From: Chrysogorgia sp. JL179-B06 | Lineage: Eukaryota > Cnidaria > Anthozoa > Scleralcyonacea > Chrysogorgiidae | Direction of reading: 5' to 3' | NCBI GenBank assembly: GCA_035772405.1 | Contig: JAYKKM010000438.1 | Span: forward strand, 694,001-758,000 | DNA: 64,000 bases | In this document: one piece after another, positions 53,501-64,000 of the stretch | Numbering within the stretch: position 1 is the stretch's first letter | How the letters are laid out: every line of letters begins with the position of its first letter | Position numbers and translations under genes: made by a program | The notes under the pieces: model-generated | Database searches by the model: none | The model's input: the letters and a program-made list of their open reading frames with translations, nothing else | What the model was told of the DNA's origin: nothing

Positions 53501-55510
53501 ATTTAATAATAATAATAATACAAAATGTATATAGCGCTTCATTCATATAGCCCAGAAGCGCTTTACAGTATAGTAAGTAGTTAAAAAATACATCAAGAAA
53601 TTATATATATAATTTTATATAGAATTCTAATTAAAAGCTTGTTGAAAAAGAAATGTTTTAACCCTGGACTTAAAATATAAAATAGAGGATGACTGCCTAA
53701 TGTCTAGAGGCAGCGAGTTCCAGAGTTTAGGAGCAGTAACATAAAAAGATCTACTATACCATACGTTTTATAAAGGCAATAACTTGACACTTTAAGGAAA
53801 CATTTGTCCGAAGAGCGCAAGGTCGTGGTAGGTACATACTGAGTTAGCAGATCAGAAATATGCCGAGGTGCTATACCATGTAAGGCTTTAAAGGTCAGAA
53901 GAAGTATTTTATAAGAGATGCGTTGCTTGACCGGTAACCAGTGGAGCTGCTTCAGGACAGGAGTTATACTATCAAACTTACGAGTGCGTGTGACAAGGCG
54001 TGCAGCTGCATTTTGCACCCGTTGTAACTTATCAATTTGATATTGTGGTAGTTCAGAGAGCAGTGAATTACAGTTGTCCAATTTAGATGATATTAAAGCA
54101 TGAGCCAGTGTCTCAGTATCCTTTTGTGTAAGGCATTTCCTAATCTTGGCTATGTTACGGATTTGATAAAAAGCTGTTTTACATACATTTTGAACATGTT
54201 GCTACAGACTCATGGATTCATCAAAGATTACTTCTATGTTCTTGGCTGAGGTTGAAGGGGATATGCTTACATCAGCGACGGCAACATTTCGTATTAGTGG
54301 ACGCAGGCGATGTTTAGCACTTAACACAAGGAGTTCCGTCTTGTCTCTATTCAACTTCAGCTTATTACAAATCATCCAGGCGTCTATGTCTCTGTAGGCT
54401 TGAATGATATATACACTTGACAATCGTCGGCGTATAGACCATGAGTGCGGATTATGTCACCAAGTGGAGCTGTATAGAGAAGGTAGAGGATCGGTCCGAG
54501 GACTGATCCTTGAGACACACCACAGTGTAAATCTTTAGACACCGATCTTGTGTCGTCAACTTGGACAAATTGCTTACGATCTTGGAGATAGGACACAAAC
54601 CAACGTAAAGCATTCCCTTTAATTCCAAATCTAGTGTGCAATCGTGATATCAATAACTCATGGTCTACAGTATCGAACGCAGCTGAGAGGTCAAGGAGGA
54701 GTAATATGACACTCTGCTGTTGATCGATTGCACATAGAATGTCATTTTGTACTTTCACAAGTGCCGTTTCCGTACTATGAAAGGCTTTGTATGCCGATTG
54801 CAGAGGCTCCTCAAGACCATTTGTCTTCAAATAATCAATTAATTGACAAGCAACCGCTTTCTCAATTATTTTAGATAAGAGTTTTAAATTAGAGATGGGT
54901 CTAAAATGAGGGAACACTTCAAAATCCAAAGAGTTCTTCTTGAGTTTTGGCCTTATCATTGCTTCTTTAAGGAGATGCAGCATAATTGCAGTCTCCATGC
55001 AGCGACATGTTGATTATTTTTGTGATTACAGGCAGTAGGATACTAGGATATCCGAGCACGCTTTCAACAGGATAGAAGGGAAAGGGTCTAAATCACAGGT
55101 TTTTAGACTGGTATGGTCGAGGAATTTACTTACAGCATCTGAACTTATAGTTTGAAACTCTAAAAATTCTACACTGCAAATGGTAACATCGGGCAGCGGA
55201 TTTGCAACAGAGTCAGACTCAGTGGACAGTACACGTCGCATTTTTGACATTTTTGATATAAGAAAGCAACAAAGTCATTAGCAAGTTGATCTTTGGAGAC
55301 AGCTGCTGGATCCTGTCTACATGCAGTGTTGAAAAGAACTTTCTGATTAGATGTTTTTTCAGTGATGATTTTAGAGTAATATGACTTTAAAGTAAAAAGG
55401 AAAGAAACCTGGAAAGAAACTTGGCAGTTTACACCATTGAGGGGCATTCATTCCTTTTTTCTGCAGTTGCATTCTCGGGTCGGCGCTGGAGATTGGTCAA
55501 TGCAGCCAAG
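53500..55510 (-). pseudogene. 5'-truncated CR1/L2-type LINE (LINE 3)
   Basis: Minus-strand blocks in order: SVEFLEFQTISSD and FLDHTSLKTCDLDPFP (55250-55026); FRPISNLKLLSKIIEKAV, LLLLDLSAAFDTVDH, GVSQGSVLGPIL and YADDCQVY (54998-54384); MICNKLKLNRDKTELLV (54423-54202); and LQRVQNAAARLVTRTRK, ITPVLKQLHWLPVKQRI (54081-53704). Several frameshifts separate them. The 3' end is an ATT repeat at 53504-53520. Different family from LINEs 1, 2 and the intact one (YADD and not YVDD). Confidence 0.9.
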
Positions 55511-55728
55511 AATGTTTCTGTTGTGTTGCTTTATATAATACTAGACATTTTACTCACTTTTTTGCGATGAATCGTATCACTTGTAAGAAGTAGCGTGTGA
55601 GCTGTGAAAGAAGCCGAAGGTCTATCTATACATGACTCTTTACGAAACTATGCGCTTATCACTTCACAAAGCTCATTTATCACTGCAGTACAAATTAGTT
55701 ATCACTTAGGAAAAACACAAAGGTCAGT

Positions 55729-55916
55729 TATAGACCTCTTTCATAATGGCACCGACATTAAATATTCTTTTATATTCATTTAAATTAGCCTTTCTGACCT
55801 TCGTTCGTGTGTCTGTAATTCCAAAGAATCTTTGCTTTGTAACGAGGCTAGAAAGGCTAATTTGCATGCATATAAAAGAATATTTAGACTGGCCGCCATT
55901 ATGAAAGAGGTCTATA
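55729..55916. mobile_element. MITE with TATAGACCTCTTTCATAATG ends
   Basis: The right end is the exact inverse of TATAGACCTCTTTCATAATG. Sub-terminal TAAAAGAATATTTA and TTAGCCTTTCT are also paired. Half-copies (TAAAAGAATATTTAAT..GAAAGAGGTCTATA) are in the same intron of both EGF/TLDc genes (36148-36190, 51049-51098), so they are older than that duplication. Confidence 0.85.
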
Positions 55917-55969
55917 GCTGCATATAGTGGCTTGCATTTGCACGTTTGCAGCACATGTTGCTGTTTGCG

Positions 55970-56525
55970 CGAGTGATTGGATGGTATACTCGCCTCGAGA
56001 TAACGTTCAAAATATACGATCTAGTCTTTTCAGATTTGTTTCCATGGATGGGTGAAATCCCGCAGGGGGTTACGATGAAACCCTAGGAGAGTTAGGGTTA
56101 TGATTGGCCATAGGACCTCCAGATCGACCGAGTTCTGTCCAAAGTCCAGTCCAGTGTTTACAGCAAGAGTGTTTCATTACATATTCGACCTGGTACTGAT
56201 TTTGGTGTGTTTACTCTTAAGTGATAATTAAATATGCCAAATTGCACACGCCGGAGATCGCGGCCGTAACCAACCCAGTGTATTTTATATACCTCCGTGT
56301 GGCGTAACTGCCAAAAAGAAGTCGCACAAAGCAGCTTAATTCTTACTTAGTTTTGCTATTCGGGGGGTAATTCTCGCCAATAATGGTCAGAGTTTCAGAA
56401 GTTTACTTCAATTTAAATCCCAAACAGCAGTTAAACTGTAGTTAGTAAAGAGACAAATTTGGCAAAAAGAGATATATACAGTATATATAAAGTAGAGTGC
56501 TGCGTAGGCAGTGTTGTGGATGTAG
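55970..56525. other. Intergenic, nothing recognised
   Basis: No supported gene. A frame on the minus strand (56408-56626) overlaps the hAT end and is a shadow. Confidence 0.4.
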
Positions 56526-56533
56526 CATAAATT

Positions 56534-57721
56534 CAGTGCTGGATTATCTAAGGGGCAAAAGGGGCATTTGCCCCCGGCCCTAGATTTCCATCGGCCCAAA
56601 AAAAGACGAAAGCGAAAGCGAAACACGCAGATGGAAGACTACGTCCTTCATGATGTTGCCGCAACCCCTGAAAACAGCGCAGTTGAAACGCCGGCAGATC
56701 GTTTTCGAGTTGATTCCTTCATTCCTATTGTAGACAAGTTGGTGCAAGCTCTCACCCGCAGACGCGATGCATATTCTTTCGTAATTGAGAAGTTTGGGTT
56801 TTTGCGGCGGCTCACAACGTTAAAAGTGGACGAAATTGAAACATATGCGAAAGCATTGGTGGAACTTTATACTTCAGATCTTGAACCAGAACTTTCCCGA
56901 GAGCTGGATTTCCTGGCTTCAATTTTACGATCAGGTTTTCCAGTCGAAAGTGTCAATGTCACCACCAAAGACAAAAAACTGGAAGAAGTTCCAGAACTAC
57001 AGATGTACCATATGGTAATGAATAACGTAGCCCTTCGCGATTCGATCCCAAATGTCGTTAACATGCTGTGCATATATCTTTCGCTCATGATCACTAACTG
57101 CAGTGGCGAAAGGTCATTCAGCGTCCTCAAGCGTGTTAAAAACTATCTGCGTTCAACAATGGGAAATGAACGGATGTCAAACCTCTCCCTTCTCAGTATT
57201 GAGCATGAAGTCCTCAACTCGCTGCCAAATGACGAAATAATTTCTGACTTTGCATCATTGAAGGCTCGCAAAAAGTTATTTTAAAGTTCTTCTCTGTATC
57301 ATCTGACTGTGTAATGCAGTGACTAATGTGTAATTATAGCCAGTTTATTTATATCTCGTTTCTATGGTGTTTAAGTTCAGCGAATCAGAATTGTTCAATT
57401 TGATACTTTTTGTTCAATTTGATATTTACAACTTACAAGACTGGGTGACATAGTATAAGTTCAAATTAAGTCCAAACAAAATGTCAGAATCTACATTGTC
57501 TATTGTCTGCTTCTATGAGGGAAATAATAGATTGGTAACATGACTAACTCTAGTCTAACTGAAACATTTTCTAAGCGGAGGAACTGCAAATTATATGAGT
57601 TTTATATGTCCGATCTAGCCGGAGAAATCGGACTTTTTCACAGCCACGGGCGATTTCGCATTTTGTGACCGGCCCTTAAAATAGTTTTGCCCCCGGCCCT
57701 GGAAAGGTTAATCCGGCACTG
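56534..57721. mobile_element. hAT transposon, internally deleted, with perfect 8-bp TSD
   Basis: Ends CAGTGCTGGATTA and the inverse of CAGTGCCGGATTA. Flanks CATAAATT at 56526-56533 and 57722-57729 are identical. TTTGCCCCCGGCCCT occurs near both ends. 1188 bp, far shorter than an autonomous element. Confidence 0.95.
56568..57284 (+). CDS. C-terminal hAT transposase fragment (ZMYM1/TTF-type family)
   Basis: 238 codons. A basic KKRRKRKRN stretch is followed by FIPIVDKLVQALTRRRDAY, typical of the region between the catalytic core and the dimerisation domain. The hAT C-terminal dimerisation block comes next: CIYLSLMITNCSGERSFSVL, KRVKNYLRSTM, LSLLSIEHEV. The N-terminal zinc finger and the catalytic DDE core are absent. 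Any ATG used would start inside the terminal repeat region. The reading frame is clean, so the deletion may be recent. Such a fragment could only dimerise with, not replace, a transposase. Confidence 0.85.
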   Translation: MPPALDFHRPKKRRKRKRNTQMEDYVLHDVAATPENSAVETPADRFRVDSFIPIVDKLVQALTRRRDAYSFVIEKFGFLRRLTTLKVDEIETYAKALVELYTSDLEPELSRELDFLASILRSGFPVESVNVTTKDKKLEEVPELQMYHMVMNNVALRDSIPNVVNMLCIYLSLMITNCSGERSFSVLKRVKNYLRSTMGNERMSNLSLLSIEHEVLNSLPNDEIISDFASLKARKKLF

Positions 57722-57836
57722 CATAAATTGGCAGGACTGCACTCGAAACGTCCGTATTTCGATACTAAAAACCTCGACAGTTCACCACTTTTTCACTTTG
57801 TTATACAGTATTCCACGCTGCCAGCACAAAAGTTAT

Positions 57837-57882
57837 ATAGCCCGAGTTAACGCCTAGCGGGCGTCTTGTATACTCGGGCTAT
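57837..57882. repeat. Short hairpin ATAGCCCGAGTT..ACTCGGGCTAT
   Basis: 12-bp arms around a GCCTAGCGGGCG core that itself can pair. Confidence 0.8.
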
Positions 57883-57989
57883 TGTGGTAGTCTATAGGTT
57901 TCGGACAAATACTAATTGCACACGCCGATCGCGGTATACCGACACTAAAAGATGACGAGCGATTTTGAAATGGGGTGGTCCGCGATCTC

Positions 57990-58520
57990 TATGAATTTAC
58001 AATAAAACTGAGTAAGCTAGCAAAATAAACTTTACGTATGTTGTAGACAGATAAATTATCTTTCTTTCAAGGTATACTATAATAGAGCTTGTATGCTTCA
58101 TTATTTCTCAAGAAAACGTTCGAAGTTTCAAAAATAGCGGCAATATTGTTTATTTTGGACATGTTCGTTTTTCCGCTTTTTTTAGGAAAACTAAGTAGGC
58201 TACAACAATAAGCTATACGTATATTTTAGACAGATAAATTATGTTTCTTTTAAGGTATAATAGACCTTGTAAAGTTTACTTTTTCTCAACAAAACGTTCG
58301 AAGAGGAGCGCCTTATTATAATATATATGCAAAAATATAATTTGGCCGCCATCTTCAAAAACACCATCGTAAGTTAACCCGAATTCGTCGAACATTCTCT
58401 TGACAAATAATCAACCCTACAAGCTCTCTTGTACCTTAAAACAAAGATAATTTATCTGTCTACAATATACGTAAACGTTATTGTGCTACCTTACTTAGTT
58501 TATTTAAAAAAGTACAATAT
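57990..58520. repeat. Inverted repeat related to 3890-4200
   Basis: TACGTATATTGTAGACAGATAAATTAT..AAGGTATA appears twice directly (about 58035 and 58210) and once inverted (about 58435-58475, TTTATCTGTCTACAATATACGT). CTCAAGAAAACGTTCG is shared with 3990-4005 and 4185-4190. Confidence 0.7.
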
Positions 58521-58544
58521 CGAACGATCAAACCGGCTGGAAAA

Positions 58545-58915
58545 ATTTGCATGTTGCAGGTTGCAGGTTGCAGGTTGGACACAGTCACCCAAGCTATAGA
58601 TTTGTACGTGAACTCTCTGAATGACAAAACAACCCCAAAACAACAAAGATCCTAACCCTAACCCCCGCCTTACGAGTGTTCTAACCCTGCAATCTGCAAT
58701 CTGGATTCTGCATTCTGCAAATCACCCCCGCTCTTTCACAACTCTTTATCAGCTCACATGACTATATCAATTAAATACATCTCTAAAGATAACTGTAAAA
58801 CACTTCAGGAAAACGTGCAAAACGCCTAAATCTATTTTCGGTTTAGCTTGAGTGTCCTGCGGGCTATGTCCAACCTGGGCTGGTAAAATTTGCAGGTTGC
58901 AGGTTGCGATCAAAC
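58545..58915. repeat. GCAGGTT/GCAATCT repeat cluster with telomere-like core
   Basis: TTGCAGG repeated four times at 58552-58577 and again at 58890-58905. GCAATCT and GCATTCT units lie in inverse orientation near 58690-58722. CCTAACCCTAACCCC lies between. Confidence 0.65.
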
Positions 58916-59192
58916 GGCAGATCAAGCGCGGGGTTTCCACGGAGAGCTTCGAAAACATTCGTTATTACATCAGAAATTTAAATTTTAAAAGTACTTCTAC
59001 ATGCTCATACAATTTCATACTTTCCAAAAACATTGAGCCGACTCAACGCTTTCTACCGATACATATTTAATGTCTGTAGCGGCTGTATTTCAAACGTTAT
59101 ACAAGTTAAAGTGGTGTGACATTAGTAATATTTAGGATAATTAGACACATACCTATTAGGTAGAGTCCGATAATGCAAGGTTATTTATAAGT

Positions 59193-59342
59193 AATACCAT
59201 GACTTGAGGGAAATTAGCGATTAAATTGCCCGCCGCCGAGGGAAGATTTGTGAAAGTCCTAGGGCGAAGCCCGAGGACTTTTACAAATCTTCCCGAGGCG
59301 AAGGGCAATTTAATCGCTAATTTCCCGACAAGTCATGGTATC
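59193..59342. repeat. Fold-back 1 (about 68-bp arms)
   Basis: TAATACCATGACTTGAGGGA through GAAGATTTGTGAAAGTCCT pairs with AGGACTTTTACAAATCTTC through CCCGACAAGTCATGGTATCA. The loop is about 10 nt. Confidence 0.9.
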
Positions 59343-59566
59343 AGTTTGTAATATTATAATCGCCGAGCAAAACTCAGGGAAGTATGCTGAGATAAGTTTA
59401 GGTGTTTGATTTTGTATGGTTCAGTGAAGTTGTTTACGAGTTTTATTACTATTGATTGAAGTAATTATACCTTTGGGAGATGCTTTGTGTTTGTGAGATA
59501 TGCAAGTTCTACGACTATCTATAATATTATATCTATAATAGATATGCAAGCGGGAAATTTAGTAAA

Positions 59567-59655
59567 AGAGAAAGGATTTCTTTGTCTACTAATTTTCCCC
59601 TGCATGGTTGATGAGGGAAAATTAGTAGACAAAGAAATCTTTTGTTTTCTACTAA
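59567..59655. repeat. Fold-back 2
   Basis: GATTTCTTTGTCTACTAATT arms are exact, followed by imperfect GAAATTTCC palindromes. Confidence 0.9.
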
Positions 59656-59781
59656 ATTTCCTGGGGAAATTTCCCGGGGAAATTTAGAAGACAAAGGCGT
59701 ATGCATGGGTAATGAGGAAAATACGAGGTTTACATTCCCGGAGAGAACAAAAGAATCCGAGGCGATCATGGTATTATTATA

Positions 59782-59944
59782 AGTAATATCATGGTAGTGA
59801 GGTGTATTAGCTGTTAAACCGCCCGCTCGATAAGGGTCATTAAGTAAAATTCCTGAGGGCCGCAGGCCCGAAGGAATTTTACTTAATGACCCGAATCAAG
59901 CGGGCGGTTTAACAGCTAATACACCTCACTACCATGATATTACT
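59782..59944. repeat. Fold-back 3 (about 75-bp arms)
   Basis: AGTAATATCATGGTAGTGAG through TTAAGTAAAATTCC pairs with the exact inverse ending at 59944. The loop core is GAGGGCCGCAGGCCCG. Both this and fold-back 1 open with AAGTAATAYCATG. Confidence 0.92.
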
Positions 59945-60222
59945 TTGTAATACCATGGTTGTCGAAATTTCATGTCTTTGCATGCCAGGTGAGAAGAAGA
60001 AGCTAATACTACCTCTCATGACGTCATTCAAGGTTGTATTAGTTCTAATACGACCTCTAGATTGTATAAATTAATCTTTGAGGTAATTTAGTTATTAATT
60101 CAACCTGAAAAGACAAAAGAAATTGAGACAACCATGGTATTATTAATATAATATCTATTTCAAAGAATTTGGAGAACCATCAAATCATGCAGATCGGAAT
60201 CCAATATATATCTGAACAACAA

Positions 60223-60990
60223 GAACTTTTCATACAGAGGAGAAGGGAAGGGGAAAAGAAGGAAGGGAAAGCAACTGAAGGGAAGAACATGGAAGGGAAG
60301 GGCGAACATGGGAGGGAAGGGATGAGACGGGAAGGGAAGATAAGAGAAGAATAAGGGAAGAAAAGGGAAGAGGAGGGAAGGGAAATAAAGGGAAGGAAAT
60401 GGAAGGGAAAGGAGAGGAGAGGAAAGGGTGGGCAGGGAAGCGAAGGAAAGAAGAAAACGCAAAAGAAGGAAGAGAAGAGAAAGAGAAGAAAACGGAAAGG
60501 AAGAATATGGAAGGGATGTAGAGAAGTGAATGTAAGTAAAGGGAATGGAAGATCGAAATGGAAAGGAAAGGAACACGGGTGGCGGATATGGTTTGGAGCG
60601 GGTAAATGATATGGAATGGAAGAGAATAAAATGGAAGGGGGTGGATAAAAGTGGACAGGGTGGATGGGAGTGGAAAGAATGGAAGGAAATTGAAGGAAGA
60701 GAATGGAAGTAAATCAAGAGTATGGAATGGAAGAGAAGGGAATGGAACGGAAGTGGGTAGAAAGGCAGGAAATGGAATGGAAGGGAGTGGAGTGGAAGGG
60801 TGAGATCTTGCTAATAGGTTGTAAATAATTAGCGGTTAGGGTTAGTGTTAATGTTAGGATTAGGATTAACCAGGACCATTATTACCAACCTATTAACAAG
60901 ATCTCACGTGGAAAGGAGTGGAAGGGAAGGAAAAGGAAGGGGAAGCAACGGAAGGGAAAGAAAGAACATGGAAGCCAACAGAAGGAGGCA
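60223..60990. repeat. Polypurine tract GGAAGGGAA-type
   Basis: Roughly 650 bp almost wholly A/G on the plus strand, in GGAAGG, GGAATGG and GAAGGGAA units, interrupted only by the small hairpin at 60800-60907. The Phe/Ser/Pro frames on the minus strand are artefacts. Confidence 0.93.
60800..60907. mobile_element. 108-bp hairpin MITE in the polypurine tract
   Basis: Arms GTGAGATCTTGCTAATAGGTT and the inverse (one mismatch), further pairing through GTAAATAAT/ATTATTACC. The loop is TTAGGGTTAGTGTTAATGTTAGG, telomere-like. Confidence 0.85.
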
Positions 60991-61304
60991 GGGAAAGGGA
61001 AGAATAAGTGAGTGGTGTTGATAGGAGAACCGAGAGCGGGAATTTGGAAAGGTGAGCAAAGTGAATGAAAGGGCAAAGGAAATCGTAAATGATGAATTAA
61101 GCAAGGGAAAGCTTGAGTGGATGTCGAATTAAGACAATTCCAGAGGTCGTGCATTGCCTTAAGGATTTCCAATGTGCCTGGCTTGGTAACGAACGCTGTT
61201 TGCGCGCAAACCTGCATAAAATGACAATTTTATCAGAATACAAATCTTCCAATTAAGTCTGATCGTTACATTATATATAAAAGTTGATGCTAAACATATT
61301 CATA

Positions 61305-61420
61305 TATTTTTAGCATCATATATGATATCATTATCATATATGATAATTATTTATCATTATTTATCATTATTTATCATTATCACTCATATATGATATCATT
61401 ATAATATGTAGTCTTTCTAT
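61305..61420. repeat. ATATGATATCATTA palindromes and TTATCATTA tandem units
   Basis: CATATATGATATCATT appears three times around a (TTATCATTA)n run. Confidence 0.7.
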
Positions 61421-61503
61421 AAAAGTCACCATAAATCATACTCGAAGGGGAAATAAAGTCGTTCTGAGGTTTCCGAATTGAAAGCCTATGATTTGCGATC
61501 TGT

Positions 61504-62490
<987 letters not shown>

Positions 62491-62548
62491 CTGCTTCGGT
62501 ATTGAGCACTCTATCGTCTATATGATTTTGAACTTGACACTTTTATTT

Positions 62549-62551
<3 letters not shown>

Positions 62552-62624
<73 letters not shown>
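62552..62624. repeat. (TA)n microsatellite
   Basis: About 72 bp of TA. Confidence 0.98.
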
Positions 62625-62627
<3 letters not shown>

Positions 62628-62998
62628 AACCCTTAGCTTGTGGTAGTTTGAGCACTCTGGCCCTATACCGCTTCGAGCTCTCTGGATGTGCGCAAAATGC
62701 CGCCACGAAAACAAATTCTATTGATGGAATACACGACGCACAAGAAAACAAATTACACCTACTTTTAACCCTGGGATGCCATATAAAGAATATAACGAGC
62801 GAATAGAGTGAATTAACTTCCTTTTATTATATGGCAAGCGTTTCTCAGCGGTCCATCAACCAAAATAGAGCATTTTGATTGGTTCCTGAGCGGTCGGAAA
62901 CGCTCAGGTTTGGCGGGAAATTTTGGATTTTAAATTTTTGACAAGTTTTTAAATATTTTTTTAAAAATTCTGTTTTGTGAAACGGCTTTAAGTTTGAA

Positions 62999-64000
62999 AT
63001 GTCTGAGAGTGAGGAGGACCCAGATGCTTTTTTTATTATCCGGAAGAAGATAATGTTTTGGTCAGCACAAACATGAATGAATTCAGCAATTTTATCGCCG
63101 ACCAACAGCCAAAAAGTACAAAACAGAAGACAAAGTACGATTTGCAAACTTGGTATAACTTTTGTGAACAAAAAAACGAGATGAGAAAAGTAGAAGATAT
63201 ACCTTTTGAACAGTTGAACCTTCTCCTTTGCTCATTCTTCAAAGATGTAACGAAAAAAAATGGCGAAGTCTACGAACCCTCAACTTTGACTTCTTTTCAA
63301 CGAAGTATCCAACGGTATCTCAACAGCAAGGGATCTACGGCAAACTTGCTGAAGGGAGATGAATTTAAATTGTCCCGAGAAGTCCTCAAGTCGAAGAAAA
63401 AGAAGCTGGTCGTCGATCACGGAAAAGGGAATCGTCCGAAAGCCACTCGAGTAGTGAGCGAGGTCGAGGAAGACAAGCTTTTTGCAGAAGGAGAGTTTGG
63501 TTCCCAAAATCCCGTTGCTTTACAGCGCACTGTTTGGTGGTTGTTGGCTTTGCATTTCGGGTTCAGAGCCAGAGATGAGTCTCGACGTCTTCTGTGGGGT
63601 GACGTTTCGTTGGAAAACGATCCTGAGATTGGCAACGAAATCCTTGTTTGGAAAACAGAAAGAGGATCCAAAACTCGCCATGGCCAAGACGAGTCTTCTG
63701 GACGTCGTGCGTTTTATCCCACTCCCCAAGCTACTGGCAATGAACGCTGCCCGGTGATGTATTATAAAATGTTCAAAAGCCACCGTCCTTTGCTAATGAA
63801 TCAGCCTGAATCTCCTTTCTACTTGGCCATCAAACACCAGCGAAATCCAAACGATAATATTTGGTACAAGAGATCCCCATTGGGAAAGAATGAAATCCTT
63901 CCTGGACGAGTTACCAATCATTCCGTTCGCAAAACCTCTGTCTCAAGGCTTCTAGATTCAGATGTACCTGTCAACTTTGTAGCTCAGTTAAGTGGTCATC
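62999..64000 (+). CDS. Crypton-type tyrosine recombinase (DUF3504-like), 3' end outside the window
   Basis: The ATG at 62999 opens MSESEEDPDAFF, then a T-run (63029-63036) is one base out of register. The remaining frame, whose first ATG is 63073, is open for 309 codons to the window edge. The N-terminal SAM-like domain includes KTKYDLQTWYNFCEQK and TSFQRSIQRYL. The catalytic domain shows HFGFRARDESRRLLWGDV (Arg I), ERGSKTRHG (candidate Lys), NHSVRKTSVSRLL (HxxR) and QLSGH (second His). The nucleophilic Tyr lies beyond position 64000. The fold matches Crypton recombinases and their domesticated relatives (KIAA1958, ZMYM2/3, QRICH1). An intact long frame allows either a live Crypton or a domesticated gene. 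Confidence 0.85.

Noticed and set aside
60160..60717. 185-codon Ser/Pro/Phe-rich frame on the minus strand
   Set aside because: Reads the polypurine tract; low complexity with no family features.

Overview
The window looks like nuclear DNA of a metazoan, most likely a cnidarian (anemone or coral type). The genes have introns, and the density of transposons is very high: CR1/L2-type LINEs, Penelope-like elements, a Crypton, hAT, piggyBac-like and mariner-like MITEs. The host gene types (a rhodopsin-family GPCR and secreted EGF/TLDc proteins) also fit, but the taxonomic call is inference. No rRNA, tRNA or CRISPR was seen.

Layout. 1-7.6 kb: one GPCR exon (2248-3156) among MITEs. 7.65-30.1 kb: an AT-rich region bounded by inverted terminal repeats, which I read as a decayed Polinton/adintovirus-like (virus-derived) element. 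Rightward genes lie in its left half and mostly leftward genes in its right half. It carries a penton-like minor capsid gene, a small basic Gly-rich pX-like gene, an intact SET-domain protein, a DEDD-exonuclease-like gene, a Fic-family remnant, a triplicated small domain and several unknown ORFs, many frameshifted. No polymerase palm domain, integrase, major capsid, packaging ATPase or protease was recognised. It is interrupted by a 2-kb trinucleotide-phase minisatellite, two nested LINEs (19.5-24.1 kb), a MITE (25.4 kb) and a TA-repeat-associated fold-back element (8.8-10.0 kb).

31.7-52.6 kb: two tandem, same-strand, seven-coding-exon genes for secreted proteins (signal peptide, four EGF domains, TLDc), each 360 aa. 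All exon lengths and phases match. Differences between the copies act as occupied/empty-site pairs for several MITEs. Between the genes lies a piggyBac-like element containing a full-length LINE with an intact 1155-codon ORF.

52.8-64 kb: Penelope-like fragments, a 5'-truncated LINE, a hAT deletion derivative with a perfect 8-bp target duplication, three consecutive fold-backs, a polypurine tract, a 229-bp tandem duplication, TA repeats, and the start of a Crypton-type (DUF3504-like) tyrosine recombinase gene that runs off the right edge.
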